From: Bretschneidera sinensis | Lineage: Eukaryota; Streptophyta; Magnoliopsida; Brassicales; Akaniaceae | Direction of reading: 5' to 3' | Assembly (NCBI GenBank): GCA_023935145.1 | Contig: CM043698.1 | Location: 69,213,501 to 69,277,500, forward strand | DNA length: 64,000 bases | Notes under the pieces: generated by a model | What the model was told of the DNA's origin: nothing | Seen by the model: only the letters and a program-made list of their open reading frames with translations | Database searches by the model: none | Shown here: positions 48,134-59,199 of the stretch, piece after piece | Layout of the letters: each line of letters opens with the position of its first letter | Position numbering within the stretch: the first letter of the stretch is position 1 | Program-made: the position numbers and the translations under genes

Positions 48134-49362
48134 TGTTGACCGATATTTGATTTTAATAATGATAAAACACTACTTTAATTGCACTAACAATTTTATCTAA
48201 GTGTTTTAGCAGCAAAAGCATTCAATGTAGAAACAAGATGCAAGAACTCAACTCAATTCAGACAAATAAGACAAGACAGAAGATCTAGAATAGGCATTAA
48301 GGTAATTGAAATAATTGTAAATCTCTCATGTTCAATTATATAGCTTGATCTGTGGCTCAATTTACAAAAGACTTAGACAAAACTAACCATACAAAAGTTT
48401 CTAAGTCAAAAACAGTTTTGAAATATGAAAAACTGGGTTGAAGGACAACCTAATCGACTGGCTCCATATATCAGTCGACTAGGATATGGGATAGAAGGTT
48501 CCCAGTCGATTGGCGTTGAGGATCTAGTCGACTGGTAACTGGGACAGAAAGTTTCCAATCGACCGGTGCTTTGGACCTAGTCGACTGGTACACTCCCATA
48601 GCCTAAAAAGTGAATTTTCTCACTTGACCCAGTCGAATGGTACAAGAACCCAGTCGACTGGTAATTTAAAAAATATGACCGTTTGAGACGCGTGACTTGA
48701 GCATTTAATGCCCAAAACCTACCAAGTCAGTGTCAAACAACCATATTGACTCAAGGCTATATAAACCCACTTCAATGAGCATTTAAAACCAGAAAAGAAC
48801 ACATTCAATTCGCAAGATTGCTCATTAATTCTCAAAAGCTTTGAAAAATTTATTGTTGAGCCATTCTTCAAGCTTGTTATTAAAATAGAGATATTTTTCA
48901 TTTGTAAAAGCACTTATTGCTATCTCTCTACTACTTTCTTTACATCAAACTTCTTTTATTGTAAAGGGGAAGAGTTGTAATAACTCTTAGAGTATTTAGG
49001 ATTAAACATTTCATTTTAACTTCCGTGAGGAAGAGAGTGACTTCCGTGAGGAAGATATTAGCTTCCGTGAGGATGAGATTTGTTGTAAGATTTGTGCAAC
49101 ACCCACTAAGTTGCACGACTAAGGTTTTAGTGGATTGCCTCAAGGAAGTTCCTTGAAGAGAGTTGATGTAGGGTCGGAGATATTTCGATATTACCGAACC
49201 ACTATAAACGGAGTTTACATATTCTCTTCCTTAAACACCTTTACTTTCAAGCATATTATTTGATTGTAAGCTTTGTGTATTTACCTGTTTAAAAACTTGC
49301 AAGTAAATTAGCAAAAAAATTTAAAACCTAATTCACTCTCTCTTGGGTTTGAACCTCGGTTT

Positions 49363-49365
<3 letters not shown>
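48134..49365 (+). mobile_element. Solo LTR, SIRE/Maximus-like copia (copy 2)
   Basis: 1232 bp, same ends as 37917-39144. The palindrome cluster (48450-48662) has several copies changed, for example to CCAGTCGATTGG and CTAGTCGACTGG. Followed by (TA)n. Confidence 0.65.

Positions 49366-49415
<50 letters not shown>
49366..49415. repeat. (TA)n microsatellite
   Basis: About 25 TA units, shorter than the 31 of unit 1. Confidence 0.9.
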
Positions 49416-49418
<3 letters not shown>

Positions 49419-50369
49419 TGTGTTACGAACATTTACAATTGATAGGAAGAGAAAATAATAATTTATTACTTTCTTTTTTTTTATTGAGGATAAATAATTT
49501 CCTTTTTTTTTCTTTCTAGAGGGTGAAAGGGAGAGGAGACAGTAAAATTCGAGAAATTCTTAAAAATTTCGGATATACCAAGAGTTAATGTAATTTTTTT
49601 CTCTCTCGTAAATGATTGAAAATTCTTGTACATTTTTCATGTGATTTAAATGTCTAAAATTTATCATAAAATTGATAGGTATTGACGATATTGAGCACAA
49701 ATGAACAACTATAACTAATCTATTAAGAAATTTATAAATTACACAGTAAAATCCTTTTGGACCCAAAGGAAAACTCCATCGATGTCGACTCCTATCTCTT
49801 CCAGATCAGTCTAACCATAATGGATGCACCTAAACTCACTAATTTTCTCAACATTTTGAAGCTGGCCTATGGTAGTTAAGTTGATCATAAGCTTATCATG
49901 ATATTTAGACTCTCAGTTGATCGATACGATTAGTCAGATTTAGGATTCGTTTGACGATGCACGAAAAACTATTTGAATTTGTTGATGCAGAAAATCTGTT
50001 GCTGAGCTAGAGATTTGAAATTCTGAAATCTGCACAGAAAGAAAACGATGAACTAAAGCGTTATCAGAGGAAGATGAGGAAGATAGAGGTGGCACCTTTG
50101 AGGACTCTCTGATGCCTTTGTTAGTGCGATGTTTTCTTGAGGGAAAATGGAGAGGATTGTAGTGGTAGTAGTGCTATATCATGAATGAATCATGAAATCT
50201 ATGTACCTTGGGCCTTTTTATAGCGGTTTAGGAAATAAGTTCGTCACGTGCTTAAGACAACGCAATCCTTGAAATCTTGCTTCCCTTTTTGGGGTGTGAG
50301 AAGTCTGTTACGTGTTCAGGGACAACAAAATCCCTGAAATCTGGCTTCCATTTTTACAAGTGAGAAGTT
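49416..50369. repeat. X block end, copy 3, with TATA-like element
   Basis: Collinear with 39207-40149. It retains 'ccttgggcctttttatagcgg'; on the minus strand this gives TATAAAAAGG (50213-50222) upstream of the His/Tyr-rich frame, which here is disrupted near its start (gctatatc). It also serves as the empty site for CACTA-2. Confidence 0.5.
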
Positions 50370-50734
50370 TGTTAGTAATTACTAAACAATTCAAGATGTA
50401 TCAATCACACGAATTATAAACAGAAAGAAAAGAAGATAAGATTTACCCAGGTTCACCCAAGAATAAGGCTACATCTTGCCAGAAGTTTCTTATTATCAAC
50501 CTCACAAATCTCTCTGTTACAATGTATTCCCAGTACATAAAGAGTATTTATATGCAACTTAAGACGTCCTAATTAGGGTCTAATTAGGATTTCTCTTCTG
50601 CTGCAGAACTACAGCTATTCATGGGCCTAAGCCCAAACTACCAAGCAAAAAACAGGCTCACCGAGGAGCGAGGCCCCCGTGTTCGTCCGGGGTTCAATAG
50701 ATTTAGTCTTGTGAAGTATGCACCAACTCTAACA
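50370..50734 (-). repeat. Copia-C 3' LTR, copy 2
   Basis: 365 bp, TGTTAGAGTTGG...TTACTAACA on the minus strand. Close to 40150-40515. Confidence 0.75.
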
Positions 50735-50771
50735 ATCTCCCACTTGGTAAATACTTCACACACATGGAAAA

Positions 50772-53700
50772 CTACCAAGGACTCTGTTTTTTTAAGCCCA
50801 TCCCAGTAGCACACCACTCAAACTTTGCTAGACTAACTACCTTAGTCAAGAAATCTGCGTTGTTCACTACTATATCGACTTTATCCAAGATTATCACATT
50901 TTCTTCAATCTTTTCCTGGATGAAGTGATATTGGATATCAATGTGCTTCGTTCGTGAATGAAATGAAGGATTCTTTGCTAAGAAGATAGTACTTTGATTG
51001 TCATATTTTACCTTCACTGCTTCTTATTTAAACCTAAGCTCAGCACAAACCCTTTGAAGCCAGACCACTTCTTTTCCAATATGAGTTAATGCCATATACT
51101 CTGCTTATGTAGATGAAAGGGCAACAACACTTTGTCTTTTGCTCATCCAACTCACTGCCCCACCAAACAAATTAAATACATACCCGCTTGTAGACCTCCT
51201 GCTATCAATGTCACCTCCCCAGTCAGCATCAACTAATCCTACAATATCAAGATTCTTCTGACCTCCCATACCTCCATAACAAAATGCAAACTCTGACGTG
51301 CCACAAAGATATCTAAGAACTCTCTTGATTATAGTCCAATGCTCTTTCCCTGGATTAGACATATATCTACTCAATACTCCCACTACTTGGGCAATATCTG
51401 GTCTCATACACACTATGGCGCACATCAAGCTTCCAATCGCACTAGCATAAGGTACGTGTGCCATATCTTCAGCTTCTTCCTCCATCTTCAAACAGTGTTC
51501 TGTAGATAACTTAGTTCCCAAAGGCATGGGAGTCTCTACCGGCTTGCTGTCAGATATATTGAATTTCTTTAACACTTCTTCAATATACTTCTTCTGACTT
51601 AGCCATAGTTTTTGATTTTCATGATCCCTCTTTATCTGCATGCCCAAGACAAAGTTTGTTGGCCCTAGGTTTTTTATGTCAAACTACCTTGCCAACAGTG
51701 CTTTCATAGTGCTAATCATCTTCCTATTATTTTTAGTCAACAACATATAATTTACATACAAGGTTAAAATGACAAAATCAACCCTAGCCATTTCACGTAA
51801 ACGCAGTGATCAACATAGTTGCGTGTGAACCCAAGATAAATGGCATATGTATCAAACTTCTGGTACCATATCCATAGTGACTGCTTTAGTCCGTACAAAG
51901 ACTTCTTCAATTTACAAACCAGTTCTTCCTTGCCTTTACTCACAAAACATTCAGGTTGTTTCATGTAAATTTCATCCTCTAAGTCCCCATGAAGGAAAGT
52001 TATCTTCACATCAAGTTATTTAACCTCTAGATCATAAGTAACTGCCATGGATAAGACACATCTGATAGATGTCAACTTTACTACTGGGGAAAATATCTCA
52101 CCATAGTCAATTCCTTATATTTAGGAGTGCCCCTTTGCAACCAGACGTGCCTTATACTTTTCTACCATTCCATCTGCATTTGTTTTCTTCTTGAAAACCC
52201 ATTTGCACACAATTGCATTCCTATCTCTAGGTAATTTCACAAGGCTCCATATTTCATTCCTATCCAATGCTTACATCCCCTCTTTCATAGCATCCTCCCA
52301 CAGATTTGTATCCTCCGAGGTCCTTACCTTTTTTACTGTGCTAGGATCATCACCAGTAATATTTAAAGCGTATAATGCACTGCAAGCACTAGGGGAATAC
52401 CTGCTGGGTGGTCTTCTAACCCGTGTCGATCTCCTTATGACAAGTGTGGTCTCTACCTCAAAGCTAACATCTAAATCCTCATCCTCTACATTAAAAACAT
52501 GTATCTCTTGCTTAGACTCAATTGACTCAATATTTGAAGTATCTGGTGCAGCTTGTGGGGTAGTTTTCCACTCTTTATATCCCGAGTTAAGATCAATCTA
52601 AACCTGTTTTGACTGTTTCGGTACATCTTGGATAGCCACCACATCCCTTTATGTTTCCCTAAACACAACATCTCTGATGTAAACTATACTCTTATTTTCT
52701 GGATTCCATAACTTGTACCTCTTAACCTCATCCTTATTACCAATAAAGATGCACTTCACTGATTTGCTGTCAAGTTTGTTCCTATTTTCTTTTGGCACAT
52801 GCATATAAAATCACACCCAAACACCCTAACATGAGCCAAACTTGGATTCTTCCCGAATAATGCCTCAAATGGTGTCTGATCCTATAAAGCTGATGTAGGT
52901 GACCTGTTCTTCAGATAACATGTTGTAGCTACAGCCTCTGCCTAGAACTCTGGCTCCAATCCTGCACAACTCAACATACTCCTCGATTTCTCCATGAGTG
53001 ACTGATTGAGTCTCTCTGCCACCCAATTCTGTTGAGGTGTATATGGAGTTGTTTTCTATCTTACAATGTCGTTTGCCACACAAAATTACTCAAACTTGTC
53101 TGAGCAAAATTCCCCTCCATTATCTGTTCTCAGTTCCTTTATCTTTCTTTCTATATGATTTTCTACCAATACTTTAAACTCATGAAACTTATCAAATGCT
53201 TCAGCTTTACTCTTAATGAAATAAATCCATGCATACCTTGAAAAATCATCAATGAAATACACAAAATACCTTGATTTTCCAAGAGATTGGACCGGAACTG
53301 GTCCAAACACATCACTATGTATTAAATCCATAATACTCTTTGCCCTCGTGCCAGCAGACTTACAACTCACACAGTTTTTCTTGCCATGTAGACAATGCTC
53401 ACAGAAACCGAATCCCATAGAGCAATCTGGGACTCCCTTTACCATCTACTTTGATGATAAATTAGATAATCCCTTTTCGTCGATATGCCCAAGCCTCTGT
53501 TGCCACAACATAGAGGACATCGCCTCATCATCAATCGCATTCTCAAAGATAAAACCTCCACTTCACTGAATTTGTACTATATTTCCCAGCAACTTGTACA
53601 ACATACCATACTGAACACCGCGTGCAATTACTAACCATCCATGAGTCGTCTTGCACGAATTTCTGTCATAGGTGACATTCACTCCCTCATCTGCCATCTT

Positions 53701-53960
53701 GCTGACTGATATTATGTTCCTACTGAGACCCAAAATATGCATCATGCCTGGAAGTGTTCTAACTGTCCCATCATTCATCCTCAACTTTACTTTCTCATGA
53801 CCAATAATTTTCACCGGAGAGTTATCTCCCAGTAAAATGTTTCCCCCATCAAAGGTTTCATACTCACGAAACCAGTCCTTGTAAGGTGTCATGTGAAAGG
53901 ATGCTCATGTGTCAATTATCCAAACACTCTGATCTGATTGAGCCAAACAGGATGCCATAT
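50772..53960 (-). pseudogene. Copia-C pol, copy 2
   Basis: Same order as copy 1. Protease: the Trp is intact (VWIIDT) but the same TGA (53905-53907) replaces the catalytic Gly codon, so that mutation predates the duplication. MTPYKDWFREY and the protease C-part 53892-53563. Pre-integrase CEHCLHGKKN and integrase 53445-53086 (HSDVFGPVP, FIDDFSRYAW, RTDNGGEF). RT fragments 52009-51764; the catalytic box reads YVNYM (about 51745-51760). RNase H 51647-51105 (VETPMPLGTKL, GDIDSRRSTSGY), C-terminus 51017-50772. Numerous stops and frameshifts. Confidence 0.85.
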
Positions 53961-54039
53961 TTAAGTCACCAGCAGCATCATCATATTGGTTTTTATTACC
54001 TGAAGCTGATATCTCCCTTGTTCACTTTTCAGGGTTCAT

Positions 54040-54827
54040 ACTCTTACTTCTGCACTCCTTCTTTAGATGCCCAGGCTTCCTACACTTCCAACACTTCAAC
54101 CCAGATTTATCCCTACTTTTCGATCTTCCCCTGAACTTGGGTTTATCATAGACCACTTATAGTCTTTATCATGGGTTCTCCCTCTCATAGATAAGGCCTC
54201 ATTTGATGAGTTTTCTATACCTTGCTGCCTCATCTCCTCACACAATAGGGCTGCCACGACATTCTCAAAAGACAAATCAATCGTATCACTACCAATCGCA
54301 ACTATCAAGTTATCCCACGAATCAGACAGTGAACAGAGCAGCGTAATAGCTTTATCGTCATCCATCACATCAATACTACTAGATAATAACTGACTTATCA
54401 AAGTATTGAACTCATGTAGATGAACAGAGAAAGAATCGCCCTCAACCATCTGAAGGTTGTACAACTTCTTCCGCAGAAACAGTTTGTTTACTAGAGACTT
54501 ACTTTGATAAAGGCTTTCCAGCTTCTTCCAGAGATCTTTCACAGTATTTTCTCCAGAAATGTTTACCAGGACAGAATCAGCCTGGCATAGCCGAATCAAA
54601 CTTCGTGCCTTCCGATCGAGCTTCTCTCACTCCGTGATAGTCACTAAAGATGATGTCGAAACCACCACTGGCGATGCCTCTATCATGGATGCCGTACTCT
54701 TCGGTATCTCATCGACTATCACCGTCTACAAATCCTTATCCACGAGTAGATTCTCCATCTTTAGTTTCCATAACTCAAAGCTCTTCCCTTCGAATTTCTC
54801 GATTTCAATCCGTGTTCCAATCGACAT
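54040..54827 (-). pseudogene. Copia-C gag, copy 2
   Basis: ATG at 54827 (MSIGTRIEIEKFEGKSFELW), an in-frame stop near DKDL*TVIVDE, another before EKLDRKA, then an open stretch 54599-54096 (LWKKLESLYQSKSL, MDDDKAITLLCSL). The zinc knuckle CWKCRKPGHLKKEC (about 54090-54045) is intact. This is the only gag here with N-terminus, UBN2-like core and knuckle all visible, but the stops inactivate it. Confidence 0.8.
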
Positions 54828-55110
54828 CTCTGATCGTTAATCATCGAACACAAAACTTTGATATCAATTGAATGAGGTAAGATTTAATGGCTAAGTGGTA
54901 GTATAATTACAATTACCTTTATACAAAGTGAGAAAAATAAAGCTTAATGGTTTAGTTGCAGGTGCATTTTCTCATGCTCTAGGCAGAAATTTCTCATTAG
55001 GAGGGTCTTGCAACTTATGTCCTTGCTAGACCTAAAGCCATGCATATAGCCATTTTAAAGTTCTTTTATTCTAAAGAGTACACCTAAATTGAAGTTGAAT
55101 CACGTGGACA

Positions 55111-55116
55111 ATTTAA
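55111..55116. promoter_or_regulatory. G-box CACGTG upstream of peptide gene
   Basis: GAATCACGTGGAC, 570 bp upstream of the ATG at 55681. CACGTGG is the core of bZIP/bHLH and ABA-response sites; whether it is used here is unknown. Confidence 0.35.
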
Positions 55117-55505
55117 TTTACCCAAAAGTTTCATGCATTCCAAATTTCCAATAAATTGAGAAGCTTAAATATATGCTTTATTTTGAGGAATTAATTCGAC
55201 GTGATCAGATTTTAATCACCTCGTGATCCAGCCTCTTTTCTTGAAGAATAATACTATATGAACAGATTCAATGAAACCATGCATTTATGTCCTACCCTTA
55301 TTTTTCATTATAGAATTAATGTCTCTTTCTCTTTTTTTTTTTATTATATATATTTATTTCATAAGTTAAGAGCTAGCTTAAACGTTTTTTTAATTAGAAA
55401 CAATTTCATTTTAAGTTCTAATTTTACCTATAAAAACAGACATGAACCACAAAATGTGCACAACAAACACATTTTTGTAGAATATAAATGTAACAGATGC
55501 ACATT

Positions 55506-55511
55506 TTGACT
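55506..55511 (+). promoter_or_regulatory. W-box-like TTGACT
   Basis: A WRKY-type core about 170 bp upstream of the ATG. It would fit the immune-induced expression known for PIP peptides, but a single 6-bp site is weak evidence. Confidence 0.3.
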
Positions 55512-55623
55512 CCTTGTTCATATATTGTCAATTCAAAGGAACCAAAATTCTTATGATTGTGATTCTCCTATTAAATAGAATCCCACAATTCTACTCTTTC
55601 ATTCACTTGTCCACGCACCTACT

Positions 55624-55631
55624 TATAAATA
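55624..55631 (+). promoter_or_regulatory. TATA box of peptide gene
   Basis: TATAAATA, 50 bp upstream of the ATG, leaving a predicted leader of about 25 nt. A well-formed TATA box at the right distance supports the gene. Confidence 0.6.
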
Positions 55632-55680
55632 TCACCAGCCAAAGAAGGAAAATATTATTTCAAAGCCCAACTATAGTAAC

Positions 55681-55968
55681 ATGGAAAGAGGACTGAAGTC
55701 TATCACCTTCTTTGTCATTCCTCTTCTTCTTGTTTCTCTCTTGCTGAGCTCTATCCTCCCTGCAACAGAAGCAAGGCCATTGAACAAAGTTTCTAAATTG
55801 CGCAACCACGTCGTTCATCATGAGAAAATTGAGGGAATTTTCAAAGGGTTGTCTCTCGGGGAGGTGAAGAAATCAGGGCCAAGCCCAGGCGTTGGACACC
55901 GATACAGAAATACGCAGACTCTAGGATGGGTTAAAGACTCTGGTTCAAGCCCTGGAGAGGGACTCTAG
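55681..55968 (+). CDS. Secreted peptide precursor, PIP/PIPL (SGPS-motif) family
   Basis: 95 codons, single exon. Residues 1 to about 31 form a signal peptide (basic start, then a long Leu/Val/Ile/Ser core, cleavage probably near TEA-RP). A variable basic middle follows (32-60, with GLSLGEVKK). SGPSPGVGH at 65-73 matches the SGPSxGxGH peptide of the PAMP-induced secreted peptide (PIP/PIP-like) family, whose mature peptides act outside the cell through receptor kinases in immunity and root growth. A second copy, SGSSPGEGL (87-95), ends the protein: Pro became Ser and the final His became Leu directly before TAG, so it is probably weakened. The precursor is short but typical in size. TATA box 50 bp upstream. 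The start is the only ATG giving the signal peptide. It is the only intact host-like gene in the window. Alternative: a related CEP/IDA-type peptide, less likely from the motif. Confidence 0.75.
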   Translation: MERGLKSITFFVIPLLLVSLLLSSILPATEARPLNKVSKLRNHVVHHEKIEGIFKGLSLGEVKKSGPSPGVGHRYRNTQTLGWVKDSGSSPGEGL

Positions 55969-56540
55969 TATGTCAATGGCAAGAATCTCTAAATCAGTGA
56001 CGACTCCAAATAATTAATTAACTTCTGTAGTAATTTAAATGGTCAGAAATTCTTTCTTTCATTCTTTTCTTTCTTTTTATTTTGTTGTTCAGATAAAATT
56101 GTTCATAGGCATATCTGATTATGTTGTTTTAGTAATTAAGATATATATGTATTAATGGAGTACTTGTTAATTACTCCGTATATCATGCTGAAGAATCAAT
56201 CAGGTGTAGCAGAGAATCTGTCTTGTGTGTGTGTGTGTGCAGAGAATTCCTGTGCGTGCGCGCGTTTTAATGAACATGCCATGATTGTTTTAGACGGATT
56301 AATAGTAATCGTTACGATTGAGAAGGTTTCTAACGTGGAGCCTAGTATTGCTTGTTGAAGGAAATATGGTATATTGTAGAGCAAATTATAACTAAGTTAT
56401 TTAGATTTGATCATAAATATAATAACATTAGTAAAGAGAAATATTGAACCCGGATCTGAAGGTAACCACACCAAGTCAATTGAAAAGCCAAAGTTATAGT
56501 ATATTGTTTATATACATGTAAAGTGTGCTCAATAAATTAC
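55969..56540. other. 3' flank of peptide gene
   Basis: AT-rich, with AATAAT-type possible poly(A) signals near 56010 and a short (GT)n run with adjacent GTGCGTGCGCGCG near 56225-56264. No gene recognised; the open frame at 56155-56358 has no family signature. Confidence 0.4.
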
Positions 56541-56543
56541 AAG

Positions 56544-56888
56544 GTTAAATTTTATGAACCTTGTGGTTTGGTCAGTTTGCATTTTATATCCTGAAGTTTA
56601 TTTTATGGTACATTGAACACGTGCTTTGCGTTGTTAGCAAATAAGACGATGAACGTTAACTTACAAAGTAAATTATCAATTTACTTTTATATATTTAAAT
56701 GGATAAATTTCATGAAAAAATTGTGGCTTGCTCGGTTTGCATTTCATATCTTGAAGTTTTTTCTAGCAAATTGGACCTTATAAAGTAACATTTTCTTTTT
56801 GCTAACGGAACAAATCACAAGTCTAATTAGCCAAAAAAAAAAACTCAAGGTAAGAAATACAAACCATAGAGTTTTTCATGAAATTTAA
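56544..56888. mobile_element. MITE-like repeat with inverted ends
   Basis: The left end 'ggttaaattttatgaacc..gtggtttg..tttgcatttta' and the reversed right end 'gattaaatttcatgaaaaac..tatggtttgtatttc' pair over about 40 bp. A third, direct copy of the terminus is inside at 56701-56745. Size about 345 bp. Class uncertain; the target duplication is unclear. Confidence 0.5.
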
Positions 56889-56993
56889 TCAAATCATAAT
56901 GATCGTGATATTTTTTATTTTATTTTAAATGGCTTCCTGTTTTTACATATCAATTAAGATGATAGAGAACTTTATAAAAAAAATTATGATAAT

Positions 56994-57049
56994 GGAGAAT
57001 GGAGAATGGAGAATGGAGAATGGAGAATGGAGAATGGAGAGCGGAGAAT
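56994..57049. repeat. GGAGAAT heptamer minisatellite
   Basis: Eight tandem 7-bp units, seven GGAGAAT and one GGAGAGC (57036-57042). Confidence 0.9.
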
Positions 57050-57059
57050 TTGAACATAA

Positions 57060-58320
57060 AACCCCCTCTTTCTTTTAAGGAGAAATTTGGCTCAATGTCA
57101 CCAATTGCACAATGTCCTTTTAAGGCCTGGGCCAGACCTAAATAAGAGATTTTGGCCCAAAGTAAGGTTTGGCTTATTGGACCGTGGCTTGACAATGCAT
57201 GTTCATGTATGCCCATTTCTGTTATTGATAATAAAAAACAAAATCTATGACTATGTTGACATTTGTTTTTTTAACTTGAAAAGATCTATGTTATTGAACA
57301 GGCTTGCTCTGGGTTTGCTGTTCTCTCCTAGTGGCAGCACATAACAACACTGTATTTTTAATTTGTTTTTAAAAGCATATACGAGATGAGTTTTGTCACT
57401 TCTGATTCGGAAATTGAAAAATTAATTAATAATTTATCATTTTTTTTAAAGAAAAGTGATAATATTTTTAACCCGACAACTTCTTTACTAGCAAAAAACA
57501 GATTAGTTTATTGCACGAAAAAATAGGATCACTGATCGGATCTTATGATCATACTTTTTTTTTTTTGTGCTTAAGCTTAATCAGTGGTGTAGTTATTTTA
57601 GGATCAGATTGATAGATAAAAATTGGGAGAAGAAAGGAAAAAAAATGAGAGGATGAAAAAAAAAATATAATGTTTTTCATCATGCGTCTGGTAAAAAAAA
57701 AAGAAAAAATGAAAAAAAAAAAATAACAAAAATATCAATTTATTTTAATTTCTACTCACCAATTGAAGATTGTGATTTGTTTATATAAAAAGAAAATACT
57801 AATCATTTCACTTTTCTTTCCATTTATTTTTTTTAATTTCACTAACACTAATCATTTCACTTTTCTTTCCACTTTTTTTTTTTAATTTCACTCTTCTTTT
57901 CTACCAAACGATAGAAAAATGTCCTCCTCGATCTCCTATTCTTTTTTTTTTAATTGTTTCTTTCTACTAATCATAGCTTTAGATAAAAAAAAACAATAAA
58001 TAATTTGTCCGATATAAAAAAATAGTATTGCACAAGTTTTGGAGAAAATTCTGCAATTAACATAATGACCCTAGCTATTTAACTTAAGCCCTATATTTAA
58101 AGCATAAGTTATAAAACCGAGTTTCGCATTGTTTGAACATTTTTTTAAACTAAAATAAATTACTCAGATTATAGGCATTGCTGAGCATGGTTAGCTTTGA
58201 TTGGATTTAAGCAATTTTACTTAAATCTAGATTTTAAAATAAACCAAACCTGGCTGAGTTCGAGCCAAAATCATATGCTATTTTGTTAGCTCATTTAAGC
58301 TTATGCTTCTACTTAAATGC
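57060..58320. other. Intergenic DNA, simple repeats
   Basis: No gene recognised. A 49-bp tandem pair at 57798-57893 ('actaatcatttcacttttct' start) and many A- and T-runs. Nothing else seen. Confidence 0.5.
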
Positions 58321-58323
58321 AAG

Positions 58324-58975
58324 TAGATTAATAATTAGAATAATGAGATTAGAGTTGAACTTTAAAAAAACAAAAAAAAAAAAGTGTTTAGATTTATAAT
58401 GCACTTTTAAAAAAAAACATTGTTGAACTTTTTTTATAATAGAAGAAATTAGTACATCATATTTGAGAGGGGGTTCAAACCCTGCCATTGTACAAGGGTG
58501 TGGGCGTTTTTCATTTCACTGCGCCAAACACAATAGGACATATTGAAGAACTTAAAGAGTTAGTTGCATGCAGTTACAGATAGAATAAGGAAGAAGTAGA
58601 AGTTCAAATTATGAAACATAAAAGAAAACTTATGTAAAATAATTTTTTTTTTAATTTACAATGTCATAGTAAAGAAGTAAAAAATTTATGTAAAAAAAAG
58701 AAATAAAAGAGACCGATTAGGTCGGTAGAGGATTAATAATTAGAATAATGAGATCATGGTTGGACTTAACGGAAGAAGAAGAAACAGTTAGATTTATAAT
58801 GCACTTTCCAAGAAGGGCATTGAAGAACTTTTTTAGTAACTTAAGAAATCAGTACATTATATTGGAGAGGCGTTCAAACCCAGTTCATTAGACAATGATG
58901 GGTGTTTTTCCTATCATTGCACCAAACGCAATAGGAAGCATTGAAGAACCTAAAGAATTAGCTGAATGTGGTGTA
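58324..58975. repeat. R repeat array, distant copies
   Basis: Two more R units ('attaataattagaataatga' at 58329 and 58731, period about 403 bp), more diverged than those at 1421-6204. They include the 'gttcaaaccctgccattgta' segment that is 'gttcaaatcccattggacaa' elsewhere. Confidence 0.6.
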
Positions 58976-58984
58976 TTAATATTT

Positions 58985-59199
58985 GATCGTGTGCTGTTAA
59001 ATAAAAAAAAATAGTAATTAATATGGTTCGGTAACCTGTTTGTTTATGTTTACTATAAATTAATTACTTTATTACTTTTCAATTACAACTTTAGAAAGAT
59101 TAAAATTGCAAAATTCACTACCTTACAAACCAAAAATCTTAATACAATCAAGCTCTCAACCTAACTCTAATCGTAAATACTACCTCTGTTTGACAACCT
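58985..59199 (-). mobile_element. LTR fragment, same family as 875-1420
   Basis: 'atggttcggtaacctgtttg', 'actttagaaagattaaaattgc' and 'tctcaacctaactctaatcg' align with the middle of the LTRs at 875-1420 and 33706-34245. It is fused at about 59199 to the Copia-D pre-integrase region, so it is a recombinant junction and not a proper LTR end. Confidence 0.55.

Larger units (their letters stand above)
44431..54661. repeat. 10.2-kb direct tandem duplication, unit 2
   Basis: Begins with the LTR tail ('aaatctttcttttgaggatt') abutting Copia-C gag at 44433 and ends at the same gag point (gatgtcgaaa, 54652-54661). Beyond it the gag continues to its start at 54827. 10,231 bp against 10,222 bp for unit 1. 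Substitutions are spread throughout, so the duplication is not very recent. Confidence 0.9.
50370..54870 (-). mobile_element. Copia-C copy 2 (Tork-like), 5' LTR missing
   Basis: 3' LTR 50370-50734, polypurine tract AAGTGGGAGATT (50735-50746), pol, gag with start at 54827, and a degenerate primer site (TTGATATCAAAG, 54857-54868) on the minus strand. No 5' LTR follows: at about 54870 the sequence passes into unrelated DNA. A deletion removed the LTR, so the element could not replicate. Confidence 0.8.
54871..55623. other. 5' flank of the peptide gene; no gene seen
   Basis: AT-rich unique-looking DNA. Contains a G-box CACGTG (55111-55116) and a W-box-like TTGACT (55506-55511) upstream of the peptide gene. 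Near 54886 'tggctaagtggta' resembles a pol III A-box, but no B-box follows. Nothing else recognised. Confidence 0.5.

Noticed and set aside
57001..57216. Minus frame with SILHSPF repeats
   Set aside because: It is an artefact of the GGAGAAT heptamer array.
58440..58500. R repeat as a tRNA-derived SINE because of a GGTTCAAACCC B-box-like sequence
   Set aside because: No A-box lies at the required 30-60 bp upstream, and R is arranged in tandem without poly(A) or target duplications.
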